Shown: positions 18,379 to 26,291 of the stretch, in pieces
Layout: each line of letters starts with the position of its first letter
Position numbering within the stretch: the stretch's first letter is position 1
NCBI RefSeq assembly: GCF_015694525.1
Contig: NZ_JADQDM010000002.1
Span: forward strand, 248,001-312,000
Source of the DNA: Hymenobacter ruricola
GTDB lineage: Bacteria; Bacteroidota; Bacteroidia; Cytophagales; Hymenobacteraceae
DNA: 64,000 bases
Direction of reading: 5' to 3'
Program-made: the position numbers and the translations under genes
Notes under the pieces: generated by a model
What the model was told of the DNA's origin: nothing
Seen by the model: only the letters and a program-made list of their open reading frames with translations
Database searches by the model: none

Positions 18379-19419
18379 ATGGAAACGCAGGTACACACGG
18401 TGACGGTCACGCTGGATTGGGGGCTGCTGGCGGCAGTGAGCAAGCTCGATAGGTTTGACGCGTCGTGGTCGGCCATTGAGCGGCGCGAAGGCCAGAGCCT
18501 GAAACAGCTCAAGGCCATTGCCACGGTGCGAAGCGTGGGTGCCTCGACGCGCATTGAGGGCTCGCGCATGAGTGACGCAGAGGTGGACGTGCTGCTGCGC
18601 AACACCGACATTACCAAGCTCGAAGACCGGGACTCGCAGGAGGTGGTAGGGTATTTTCAGGTGCTGGATTTGATTGCGGATTCCTACCCCGACATCGACC
18701 TCACCGAAAACAGCTTGAAAGGGCTGCACAGCCAGTTGCTGCGCTTCAGCCGCAAAGACGAGTGGCACCGGGGCAATTACAAGCAGCATCCCAACTCGGT
18801 GGAAGCCCACCTGCCCGACGGCACGAAGCGGCTGGTGTTTGCCACCACCGCGCCGGGTATCGCCACCGAGGACGCCATGCGGGCATTGCTGGCCTGGTAC
18901 GCGCAGGACACGGCCACGCACCCACTGGTGAAATGCGCCTTGTTCTGCTACGAGTTTTTGAGCATCCACCCGTTTCAGGATGGCAACGGGCGGCTCAGTC
19001 GATTACTGGCTACCCTGCTCCTGCTCAAGCAGGGCTACGTCTGGATTCAGTATGTGAGTCTGGAACACGAGATAGAAAGCCGCAAGACCGAGTACTACCG
19101 CGAGTTGCAGCGGTGCCAGTCGCAGCGGCCGGGCGAGAATATATCATCGTGGCTGACGTTCTTTTTTAGTGCTTTGGGCAATGTGCAACAGCAGCTATTA
19201 CAGAAGCTCACGGCCGAAGGCGCGAACAGCCAACTGCAGCCCCGCGAGAAAGCAGTTTTGCTATTCGTGGAAAACAATCCCGGCTGCCGGTCTGGGGTCA
19301 TCGCCGAGCGGCTGGCCATTCCCGCACCTACGGTGAAAAAGATACTGGCTATTCTGGTTGAACGCGGCCTGATTGCCCGGCACGGCAGCGGTCCAGGACT
19401 TAACTATACGCTGAGTTAG
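18379..19419 (+). CDS. Fic family protein with C-terminal winged helix
   Basis: 346 residues. The Fic core motif HPFQDGNGRLSR starts at residue 197, complete with the catalytic histidine, so AMP transfer (or related nucleotidyl transfer) to a hydroxyl side chain is likely. The N-terminal inhibitory motif [S/T]xxxE[G/N] is present as STRIEG (residues 56-61), marking a self-inhibited class II Fic. The C-terminus (about 285-346; EKAVLLFVENN, SGVIAERLAIPAPTVKKILAILVERGLI) is a winged-helix domain that could bind DNA. No separate antitoxin is next to it. It lies between repeat copies C and D. Confidence 0.93.
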   Translation: METQVHTVTVTLDWGLLAAVSKLDRFDASWSAIERREGQSLKQLKAIATVRSVGASTRIEGSRMSDAEVDVLLRNTDITKLEDRDSQEVVGYFQVLDLIADSYPDIDLTENSLKGLHSQLLRFSRKDEWHRGNYKQHPNSVEAHLPDGTKRLVFATTAPGIATEDAMRALLAWYAQDTATHPLVKCALFCYEFLSIHPFQDGNGRLSRLLATLLLLKQGYVWIQYVSLEHEIESRKTEYYRELQRCQSQRPGENISSWLTFFFSALGNVQQQLLQKLTAEGANSQLQPREKAVLLFVENNPGCRSGVIAERLAIPAPTVKKILAILVERGLIARHGSGPGLNYTLS

Positions 19420-19470
19420 GGGCTCCCGATAGCCTACAAGCACCACCTGAAAATAGCGACGCTATGTCAG

Positions 19471-19533
19471 GAGCTTCCACAACAGCTTCTCCCAGCACCT
19501 CGGCCACTCCAGAGGCGGCGGGGGCGGGCGTGG
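19471..19533. repeat. G-rich hairpin repeat, type I, copy D
   Basis: GAGCTTCCACAACAGCTTCT..., CGGCCACTCCAGAGGCGGCG and GGGGCGGGCGTGG, 51 bp behind the Fic gene. The stem is partly degraded (CCTC/GAGG remains). Confidence 0.65.
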
Positions 19534-19535
19534 TC

Positions 19536-19562
19536 TTGCATTGTGCAGAACTTATACTTTTG
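19536..19562 (+). promoter_or_regulatory. Putative Bacteroidota promoter
   Basis: TTG at 19536 and TACTTTTG at 19555-19562 are 19 bp apart from first base to first base, the best -33/-7 pair in the island. It lies 22 nt upstream of the ATG at 19585 and directly behind repeat copy D. Confidence 0.55.
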
Positions 19563-19584
19563 AAGCCTGGTAAGGCAAAACCGT

Positions 19585-20121
19585 ATGGAGGCTCAAGAAA
19601 TACCAATTCGATTCGCTGATTTACGCCGGGTTGCGACGTCGGTGCCATCCTACATCAAGGAATTCCTGGGTGTGACAGAACCCGTCACACTGCGCTTAGC
19701 TATTGAAGACGATTTCGGCGTGTGTGGCTTGGACACGGAATCTTTGTTGCTGCAGTTTGGCGAGCAGTACCAGGTCGATTTGACGCGCTTTGATTTCACC
19801 GGCTGCATCAGCGACGAATCAACGGAGTACTCTTGCGTGCTGGTGCTTTTTCTTCTGCCGGCATTCTTGGCCCTGTTTCTTCTTGCCTGGACAGCAAACA
19901 TCATTGCAGCCATTTGCTATGCTCCGTTTGGTATAGAAAAGGCACGGCTGATGCTGCGAGCAGGCATTGGGAATCCTGCAATTATTGCGCGTACGCTATT
20001 ATTTCCAAACGTACGCCCACGACCTCAGGAGAAAATTCTGACGGTAAGTGATTTCGTAGCCTCCGCGGCAACCGGCTACTTTGTGAAGCGGGAAAACGTG
20101 CGTTTCATTTTAGCGAAATAG
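19585..20121 (+). CDS. DUF1493-like membrane protein, paralogue 1
   Basis: 178 residues. The N-terminal half (about 1-75) resembles the acyl-carrier-like DUF1493 family: TEPVTLRLAIEDDFG, then LDTESLLLQFGEQYQVDLTRFDF. A hydrophobic hairpin follows (about 83-115), then a C-terminal LTVSDFVASAATG segment as in DUF1493 tails. The insertion of membrane helices is unusual. It is paralogous, without gaps, to the 178-residue protein at 20922-21458. The function is unknown. Confidence 0.72.
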   Translation: MEAQEIPIRFADLRRVATSVPSYIKEFLGVTEPVTLRLAIEDDFGVCGLDTESLLLQFGEQYQVDLTRFDFTGCISDESTEYSCVLVLFLLPAFLALFLLAWTANIIAAICYAPFGIEKARLMLRAGIGNPAIIARTLLFPNVRPRPQEKILTVSDFVASAATGYFVKRENVRFILAK

Positions 20122-20130
20122 AAAGGTTCG

Positions 20131-20216
20131 CTTCGCTCGCCTCTCTCAGCCACGCCAAGAGGCAGCGGGGGTGCGGGGGCGGGCGTGGAGGCATATCAGC
20201 AGTAGCTTTAGGAACT
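20131..20216. repeat. G-rich hairpin repeat, type I, copy E, with promoter-like tail
   Basis: CGCCTCTCTCAGCCACGCCAAGAGGC..., GGGGGCGGGCGTGGAGGC and the tail TATCAGCAGTAGCTTTAGG shared with copy B. It follows paralogue 1 directly. Confidence 0.65.
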
Positions 20217-20263
20217 CAATTAAAAATAACTAGTTTGCGGCCATCTAATTACAACCGCACCGC

Positions 20264-20749
20264 ATGAAGCAGCAACTAACCGGAATTGGAATAAAGCGCG
20301 CCTGCTGGGGACTGGCTTTCGTGCCTTTACTGGTGGGCTGCGATGCCCTGATGGGCAAGGAAGTGGCCCGATTGCCAATTAACGAAGTCAGCACGGCCGG
20401 ACACGAAGTGGTGAGAGAAGCGACCGTACAATTGCAAAAGGACGATAAAATTGCGCTTTGGTCCGACATGGACCTGGCCTATGAAGGCGATTCCCCCATC
20501 CGGTTTCAGGTGCAGGTAACCAAAGACGGCAGCCCGTTCAAGCAGCTGCAGATTGACCCGACCGAAAAAAACGTGACCATTGGCGAAGTAAAAACGGATG
20601 TCAACGGGAGCGTAAACTGGCGCTTTAGCGGAAAGAATGCCGAATTAGTCATTCCGGCCGCAGGGAGCTACACGTTTAAAGCCATTCTGGTGGCAGCCGA
20701 CAATCCGACGCTGCACGTGAACAAAGCGGAGCTTGTACTAAAAAAGTAA
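20264..20749 (+). CDS. Lipoprotein of unknown function
   Basis: 161 residues with lipobox LLVGC at about residue 25-29. The mature part is beta-rich (VQLQKDDKIALWSDMDLAYEG, FRVQVTKDG-like strands) and could be a single Ig-like or C2-like sandwich, but no family is recognised. It sits between the two DUF1493-like paralogues, suggesting the three form one mobile or co-duplicated unit. The start at the ATG 20264 gives the signal. Confidence 0.7.
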   Translation: MKQQLTGIGIKRACWGLAFVPLLVGCDALMGKEVARLPINEVSTAGHEVVREATVQLQKDDKIALWSDMDLAYEGDSPIRFQVQVTKDGSPFKQLQIDPTEKNVTIGEVKTDVNGSVNWRFSGKNAELVIPAAGSYTFKAILVAADNPTLHVNKAELVLKK

Positions 20750-20800
20750 GGACTAACCGTTGGCCGGCACTGACTAAGGCCGGGGCTACAAGCGCGGCTC

Positions 20801-20834
20801 TGCAGCTTCTTCAGTAACTCTAGAAGAAACAGGG
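20801..20834. repeat. Degenerate remnant of the type I repeat, copy F
   Basis: CAGCTTC followed by TTCAGTAACTCTAGAAG and CAGGG aligns with copy A if the left stem arm is deleted. It lies behind the lipoprotein, the only other gene boundary where a repeat is expected. Weak on its own. Confidence 0.35.
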
Positions 20835-20921
20835 ATTCCCTTTGAGCTTGCTTCTGATAGATAGACGCGGCAATTCACAACCGCATCACCGCTTTTGACA
20901 CCAAGTAGAGCGATTATCTCC

Positions 20922-21458
20922 ATGGAACGCCAGGAAGTGCCTGTTCGCTTTGCTGATTTACGCCGGTTGGCCGCCGCCGTCCCTGGTTATGTCGGGGATT
21001 TGCTGGGCGCGACAGAACCCGTAACGCTTCGCTCAGCCCTTGAAGACGACTTTGGCCTCATTGGCTTGGACACAGAAGCCTTGCTGCTGCAATTTGGCGA
21101 ACAATACCAAGTCGACCTGACGCGGTTTGATTTTACCGATTGCATCAGCGCTGAAACGCTTCCGGCTTCGTGCCTGCTGGTGCCCGTGCTGCTCCCGCTC
21201 TACCTCGCGCTGTTTCTGCTGGGCTGGGCCGCACACATCGTCGCGGCTCTTTGCCAGGCTCCGTTCAATTCGGCAAGAGCCCGAGTGATGCTGCGAGCGG
21301 CGGCTGGCCGCTCCGCAACCATTGCGGACACGCTGCTATTTCCCAACGTGCGCCCGCGGCCCCGGGAGAAAATCCTGACCATTGGCGACTTGGTAGCCTC
21401 GGCGGCCACCGGCTACTTTGTGAAGCGGGAACGGGTGCGGTTTGTACTGGTGAAATAG
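20922..21458 (+). CDS. DUF1493-like membrane protein, paralogue 2
   Basis: 178 residues, ungapped against paralogue 1 with roughly two thirds of positions identical by eye: the FADLRR start, LQFGEQYQVDLTRFDFT, LLFPNVRPRP and ASAATGYFVKRE are the same. The membrane hairpin is kept in character but not in sequence. This copy is more GC-rich and closer to genome style. The ATG at 20922 is preferred over an upstream in-frame codon at 20895 because it matches the start of paralogue 1. The bases after the stop (AAAGCTTACGCT...) look like a truncated repeat E. Confidence 0.72.
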   Translation: MERQEVPVRFADLRRLAAAVPGYVGDLLGATEPVTLRSALEDDFGLIGLDTEALLLQFGEQYQVDLTRFDFTDCISAETLPASCLLVPVLLPLYLALFLLGWAAHIVAALCQAPFNSARARVMLRAAAGRSATIADTLLFPNVRPRPREKILTIGDLVASAATGYFVKRERVRFVLVK

Positions 21459-21487
21459 AAAGCTTACGCTCCTCTCGTTAGCCCCGG

Positions 21488-21922
21488 ATGGTAAGTGTTG
21501 CAATTCTGCTCGGTCTGCTGCTTTTTTACTTCGTGCCGGGGGTGCTGGCCCTTTGCTGTCTGGTTCGATTTTTCGGCACGAGAAACCCGGCCAAAAGACG
21601 CAAAGCCGCCGTTGGCTTCGTTGCGCTGGTTGCGCTGCCGGCGTACTTTGTTTTCAATAGATACCGCGTCGACCAGGAGTGGGAGCAGCAGGAGTTGGGC
21701 ACGTACCAGCTCACGAATTACCCCAACTGCCGGCCCTGCGAATTGGAGCTGCGGGAGAACAACGTTTTCGTGGTGCGGCAGCAGGATGCCGTCCGGGAAA
21801 CCGGCCGCTGGCACTTCGAGAGCGGCCAGGACTACTGGATTACGTATTTAAATGAGTACGACCAGCTGGGCAGTGGGAAGTATAGCTACACCAACTACCA
21901 CCTGAAGCACCCACCACGCTAG
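21488..21922 (+). CDS. Small membrane protein of unknown function
   Basis: 144 residues with two N-terminal hydrophobic segments (about 3-27 and 40-57) and a soluble C-terminal part containing NCRPCELELRENNVF, then GRWHFESGQDYWITY. The latter resembles the small beta sandwiches that report on toxicity or stress in envelope proteins, but no family is recognised. It starts 30 bp after paralogue 2 and may share its transcript. Confidence 0.62.
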   Translation: MVSVAILLGLLLFYFVPGVLALCCLVRFFGTRNPAKRRKAAVGFVALVALPAYFVFNRYRVDQEWEQQELGTYQLTNYPNCRPCELELRENNVFVVRQQDAVRETGRWHFESGQDYWITYLNEYDQLGSGKYSYTNYHLKHPPR

Positions 21923-22029
21923 CCAGCGCCGGGCGGGCTTCCGGTTTCAGGCCGGGGCTACCTTTGGCGCTCACCCACACGCGCCGGGCAACGGGCCGCG
22001 TGGTTTATTGCCGTAGTCCCCGCGCCGCC

Positions 22030-22902
22030 ATGTTTGGTTCTTCCCGTTTTACGCTGCCGGCGGTGCCGGCCGTGCTGCTTTCCATCGTCAGCGTGCAAGG
22101 CGGGGCGGCCATTGCCAAAGGCTTGTTTCCGGTGCTGGGGGCGGCGGGCACGGCCAGCGTGCGCATTGGGCTGTCGGCGCTGGTGCTGCTGGCGGTGGTG
22201 CGGCCCCGGCTGGGGCTGCTGCGTGCCGCCCAATGGCGGGCCGTGGTGCCGTACGGGCTGGCCCTGGGCGCCATGAACTTTTTGTTTTACGGTGCCCTGG
22301 CCCGCATTCCGCTGGGCCTGGCCGTGACGCTGGAGTTTGTGGGGCCGCTGGGCCTGGCCCTGGCCGGCTCGCGCCGCTGGGTGGATGGGGTGTGGGTGGT
22401 GCTGGCCGCGGCCGGCATTGCGCTCATTGCGCCCTGGCGCAGCACGGGCGTCGACGTGCTAGGCCTGGGCTTGGCGCTGGCGGCGGGTGCGTGCTGGGCC
22501 GTCTACATTGTGCTGGGCCGGCGCACGGCGGCCCTGCTGCCGGGCGCGCCGGCCGTGGCGGTGGGCATGCTGTTTGCGGCCCTGCCGGTGCTGCCGTTTG
22601 GGGTGGCGGGCGGCGGCTTGCTGGCCCTCACGCCGCACCTGCTGCTGCTGGGCGCGGGGCTGGCCGTGTTTTCCAGCGTGCTGCCCTTCACCCTGGAAAT
22701 GCAGGCCCTCCGCACCCTGCCCACGCGCACGTTCAGCATTTTGATGAGCCTGGAGCCGGTGGCGGCGGCCGTTTCGGGCTGGCTGCTGCTGGGCGAGCGG
22801 CTGACGCCGGGGCAGTGGCTGGCGGTGCTTTTCATTGTGGTGGCCAGCGCGGGCGCCACGCTTACCACGCCGGCAGCGGCACCGGCCGTTGGGGGCGAGT
22901 GA
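22030..22902 (+). CDS. EamA/DMT family exporter (RhtA-like)
   Basis: 290 residues with ten predicted membrane helices in two EamA repeats. The pattern GLAVTLEFVGPLGLAL and the near-perfect length match RhtA-type exporters of threonine, homoserine and related amino acids. The ATG at 22030 is chosen; the frame extends to 21964 but adds 22 arginine-rich residues without a hydrophobic start. The substrate is inference. It is convergent with the cyclase gene, with 12 bp between and no terminator visible. Confidence 0.88.
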   Translation: MFGSSRFTLPAVPAVLLSIVSVQGGAAIAKGLFPVLGAAGTASVRIGLSALVLLAVVRPRLGLLRAAQWRAVVPYGLALGAMNFLFYGALARIPLGLAVTLEFVGPLGLALAGSRRWVDGVWVVLAAAGIALIAPWRSTGVDVLGLGLALAAGACWAVYIVLGRRTAALLPGAPAVAVGMLFAALPVLPFGVAGGGLLALTPHLLLLGAGLAVFSSVLPFTLEMQALRTLPTRTFSILMSLEPVAAAVSGWLLLGERLTPGQWLAVLFIVVASAGATLTTPAAAPAVGGE

Positions 22903-22914
22903 GGAAACCGGGCG

Positions 22915-24006
22915 TTACCGGACTTCCGCCGAGTACAGGGCCACGGTGCCGGCTTTGCCCCGCAGCGGGTACTCGCCCAGGGCCTGGAACCGGAATTCGG
23001 CCGGGTGCGGCAGGGCCTCATAGAGCGCGGCCGACAGCAGCAGGCGGCTGCGCAGGGCATTGCACTGGGCCTCGATGCGGGCGGTGGTGTTGAGCACGTC
23101 GCCGTGGAACACCAGCTCGGTTTTGATGGCGCCCACCTGGGTGGCGGTCACCAGCCCGCCGTGCAGGCCGGCCTTGAAGGCGGGCACCGTGCCGTAGGTG
23201 CGCAGGTAGTAGTCGCGGCGGCGGTCGATGGCCTGCTGCATGGCGAAGAAGCAGCGCACGCAGTTGGCATTTTTCAGGCCGGTTTTCCACTCCCAGGTCA
23301 CCACCACTTCGTCGCCCACGTACTGGTAAATCTCGCCCCGGTGGGCCACGATGGGCGCGCCCATGTCGAAGAAAAAGTCCCGAATGAGCTGGCTGTAGCG
23401 CTCATTGCCCAGCTCCTCGGCCAGGGCGGTGGAGCCCTTCACGTCGACGAATAAAAAGATGCGCTGCTCCAGCACCGGGTGGTAGTAGCGCCCCAGCAGC
23501 AGGCGCAGCAGCGCGGGCCGGCCAATCTTGTTGCTGAGGTGGTAGAGCAGCGAGGTGAACAAGCTCAGGATGCCGTAGCCGGTGAGCAGACGCACCAGGG
23601 CCTTGCCCTGGGGCCGCACGGCCAGGCCACGCCAGGCCTGAAAGTCTTCGGCTTCGGAAGCAGTTGGCAGCGGGCCGGCAGCCAGCAGGTGGTTGAAGAC
23701 GTGGCTGACGAGGTAGAGCAGCACCCAAAAACCGGCCAGGTACAGCAGCAGGCTGAACACGATGCGCGTGCCCACCCGCACCCGCGCAAACAGGCGCGGG
23801 TACACGTACACTTCCAGCATGGCCACCAGCACGCCCACCGGCCCTCCTACCTGCAGGGCCAGGCGCACGTCGAGCCCCGAGAGGGTGCCGCGCACCAGCA
23901 GCACCAGCAGCAGCGTGCCCACCGTGAAGAACAAGGTCAGGGCCAGCACCGAATGCCAGTAAAACCGTTGCAGGGGCCGCGCCCAGGGCGAAGAGGAATA
24001 ACCCAT
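22915..24006 (-). CDS. Membrane-bound class III adenylate/guanylate cyclase
   Basis: 363 residues. About four hydrophobic segments (residues 12-35, 45-65, 75-105, 150-165) are followed by a class III catalytic domain (about 185-363). Metal and catalytic residues are present: FLFVDVKGSTALAE (first metal aspartate), YQYVGDEVVVTW (second), and VLNTTARIE with the transition-state Asn and Arg. It probably makes cAMP; nucleotide choice is not settled. The start is at ATG 24006, because the extension to 24126 is arginine-rich and lacks family character. It is divergent from the reductase gene. Confidence 0.9.
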   Translation of the reverse strand: MGYSSSPWARPLQRFYWHSVLALTLFFTVGTLLLVLLVRGTLSGLDVRLALQVGGPVGVLVAMLEVYVYPRLFARVRVGTRIVFSLLLYLAGFWVLLYLVSHVFNHLLAAGPLPTASEAEDFQAWRGLAVRPQGKALVRLLTGYGILSLFTSLLYHLSNKIGRPALLRLLLGRYYHPVLEQRIFLFVDVKGSTALAEELGNERYSQLIRDFFFDMGAPIVAHRGEIYQYVGDEVVVTWEWKTGLKNANCVRCFFAMQQAIDRRRDYYLRTYGTVPAFKAGLHGGLVTATQVGAIKTELVFHGDVLNTTARIEAQCNALRSRLLLSAALYEALPHPAEFRFQALGEYPLRGKAGTVALYSAEVR

Positions 24007-24143
24007 AGGCTGCGAATTACGCACAAACGGCCGGGCCACTGCGCACGCCATGCCCCGGGCAGCCAGCAAGCGGAGCGGTGGCTGTTTCAAACATCGGGGC
24101 CGGTAAACCGTCTTCTGCTTATCCAATCCCTTTTTCTTCGTTT

Positions 24144-25019
24144 ATGAGCACCATCACCATTGCCGCGCACTCCGCCCAGCCCATCACCGTCAACCGCCTA
24201 GGCTACGGCACCATGCGCCTCACCGGCCCCGACGTGTGGGGCGAGCCCGCCGACCGACCGCAGGCGCTGGAAATCCTGAAAACCGCCGTGGCCAACGGCG
24301 TCAATTTCCTCGACACGGCCGACTACTACGGCGACGACGTGACCAACCGGCTGATTGCCGAAGCCCTGCACCCCTACCCGGCCGACCTGGTTATCTGCAC
24401 GAAAGTGGGCGCCACCCGCCGGCCCGACAAAAGCTGGGTGCCCTTCAACACGCCCGCCAACCTGCGCACCAGCATCGAGAATAACCTGCGCACCCTGCGG
24501 CAGGAACAGGTGCAACTGGTGCACTTGCGCCTGATGGGCGGCCACGGCGGCGTGCCGCTGGAGGAGCAATTGGGAGCCATGTTCGACCTGCAGCGCGAAG
24601 GCAAAATCCTGCACGTGGGCCTGAGCAACGTGGGCCCCGAGGAACTGACCACCGGCCTGAAAATGGGCGCCATTGCCACCGTCGAAAACATGTACGGCTA
24701 CGCGCAGCGCACCACCCTCGCCCTGCCCCACGGCCTCAACCACGGCGGCGAAGAAGTGCTGGGCCTGTGCGAGCAGCACGGCATTCCGCTCATCCCGTTT
24801 TTCTCGCTGCTGAACTCGCTGCCCAAAGCCGACAACAAAATTGCTGAAATCGCCCGGAAGCACGGGGCCACCGAAGCCCAGATTAACCTGGCCTGGCTGC
24901 TGCACAAGTCGCCCTGGCTGCTGCCCATTCCGGGCACGTCGTCGCTGGCGCACCTGCGCGAAAACCTGCGGGCCGCAGAAATCCAGCTTAGCGCCGAAGA
25001 CATGGCCTACCTGGGGTAG
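24144..25019 (+). CDS. Aldo/keto reductase
   Basis: 291 residues, NADPH-dependent carbonyl reductase family. The catalytic set is visible as DTADYYG (Asp, Tyr), VICTKVG (Lys) and a histidine in QLVHLRLMG; the coenzyme end is LLPIPGTSSLAHLRENL. GYGTMRLTGPDVWGEP places it near the bacterial YdbC-like group. The start is ATG 24144 (MSTITIAAHS), giving a normal N-terminal strand. The substrate is unknown. Confidence 0.92.
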   Translation: MSTITIAAHSAQPITVNRLGYGTMRLTGPDVWGEPADRPQALEILKTAVANGVNFLDTADYYGDDVTNRLIAEALHPYPADLVICTKVGATRRPDKSWVPFNTPANLRTSIENNLRTLRQEQVQLVHLRLMGGHGGVPLEEQLGAMFDLQREGKILHVGLSNVGPEELTTGLKMGAIATVENMYGYAQRTTLALPHGLNHGGEEVLGLCEQHGIPLIPFFSLLNSLPKADNKIAEIARKHGATEAQINLAWLLHKSPWLLPIPGTSSLAHLRENLRAAEIQLSAEDMAYLG

Positions 25020-25046
25020 GCGGCCTTGTTCGCGGGCTAAGAGGCC

Positions 25047-25075
25047 GTCATGCCGAGGACAGCGAAGCATGACGT
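25047..25075. repeat. Short copy of the interspersed palindrome
   Basis: GTCATGCCGAGGACAGCGAA then GCATGAC: a compact palindrome (GTCATGC/GCATGAC) sharing its ends with the full elements at 32262 and 57882. Confidence 0.5.
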
Positions 25076-25118
25076 TTTGCCGTTTACAGTTTCCAGCACA
25101 GGCCCTTATTTTCGCTTC

Positions 25119-26186
25119 ATGAAACGCAGCATTTGGTACGGCATCGGCGCCCTGCTGCTGGCGGGGCCGGGGCAAGCCCAATCCCTGACGGGCGTATGGC
25201 AGGGCGTAGAATCTGACACCGGCGAGCCGGGCAAGTACTGGCCCGTGGTGCTCCGGCTCCAGAAAAGCCAGGGCGCCGAGTTGCTGGGCGTGCTCTACCA
25301 GGAAGTGGGCGGCCAGCCGGGCACTTCGGTCACCTTTCAGATGCGGGGCCGCGTCGCCGCCCCCGGCCTGCGCCTGGAGCACGGCCCGAAGCTGAACGAA
25401 ACCGGCCGCACGTTCGGCAGCTACTGGTGCGATGGCGCCATCACCTTCGTCTACGACCCGGCCACGGAGCGGCTAACCGGCCACGCCGTTTACCGGCCGG
25501 TGGGCAACTGCAGCGTGGGCGCGTTCACGCTCTACCGCGTGAAGCTGAAGTCGGCCGCCACGGTGCCGGCCGGCGTCGAGAGCACCCTGCGCGTGTCGGG
25601 CCACAAGGTGCTCTGGTACACCGATGCGGAGCTGCAGCACCCCGTGAACACCGGCAACACCTACCGCACCACGCTCACCAAAACCACCACGTTCTACATC
25701 ACGCAGGACTACTACCCCACCCGGGAAAGCGCGGCCGTGCCCATCACCATCGCCGTGACGGGCAAGCCCCCGAGAACGCCGGCCCCCGCCCCGCCGGCAG
25801 CGCCTCCGCCCGCGCCGCCGGATACCGCCCGGCGGGCCCCGGCGCCTATTCTATCGGTCAAGCCGGTGGTGCTGCCCACGGTGCTGTTCCGGGTGGGCAA
25901 GCCGGAGCTGCTGCCCGAATCAGGCCCGGCCCTCGACCAACTGGCCGCCGAAATGAAAGCCCGCCCCGCCATCAACGTGCGCGTGTCGGGGCACGCCGAC
26001 CGCGTGGGCGAGCCCGATAAAAACCAGGTGCTGTCCGAGCAGCGGGCCGAGGCCGTAAAAGCCTACCTGGTGAAAGCCGGCATCGCGGCCGAACGCGTGA
26101 GCACCGTCGGCTACGGCGACACGCGCCCGCTCTACCCCTCGCCCGACGCCCGCAACCGCCGCGTGGAAGTGGAGGAGGTAAAATAA
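25119..26186 (+). CDS. Exported OmpA-domain protein with proline-rich linker
   Basis: 355 residues. A signal peptide (MKRSIWYGIGALLLAGPGQA) is followed by a beta domain (about 25-150), an Ig-like segment (about 160-230), a Pro/Ala linker (about 240-270) and a C-terminal OmpA peptidoglycan-binding domain (about 275-355; VSGHADRVG, LSEQRAEAVKAYL, GYGDTRP, NRRVEVE). It is probably an outer-membrane or periplasmic anchor to the cell wall. The start at ATG 25119 is set by the signal peptide. A hairpin at 26248-26281 follows. Confidence 0.87.
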   Translation: MKRSIWYGIGALLLAGPGQAQSLTGVWQGVESDTGEPGKYWPVVLRLQKSQGAELLGVLYQEVGGQPGTSVTFQMRGRVAAPGLRLEHGPKLNETGRTFGSYWCDGAITFVYDPATERLTGHAVYRPVGNCSVGAFTLYRVKLKSAATVPAGVESTLRVSGHKVLWYTDAELQHPVNTGNTYRTTLTKTTTFYITQDYYPTRESAAVPITIAVTGKPPRTPAPAPPAAPPPAPPDTARRAPAPILSVKPVVLPTVLFRVGKPELLPESGPALDQLAAEMKARPAINVRVSGHADRVGEPDKNQVLSEQRAEAVKAYLVKAGIAAERVSTVGYGDTRPLYPSPDARNRRVEVEEVK

Positions 26187-26247
26187 CCGGGGCGCCACAG
26201 CGGTTCGTCCCGCGGTTTCTGAAGCCGCCGGTGCTAAACTTGCAAGA

Positions 26248-26281
26248 AAATGGCCGGAAGCATGGGTGCTTTCGGCCATTT
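26248..26281 (+). terminator. Hairpin, probable terminator of the OmpA-domain gene
   Basis: Stem AAATGGCCG/CGGCCATTT (26248-26256 with 26273-26281) with an inner AAGC/GCTT pairing and a short T run. It lies only 11 nt before the deacetylase start, so it could also lie in that gene's leader. Confidence 0.6.
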
Positions 26282-26291
26282 CTGTCTTCTG

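Noticed and set aside
16371..20216. Integron attC sites
   Set aside because: The repeats lack the GTTRRRY and RYYYAAC core sites, and no integrase gene is in the window; only the layout is cassette-like.
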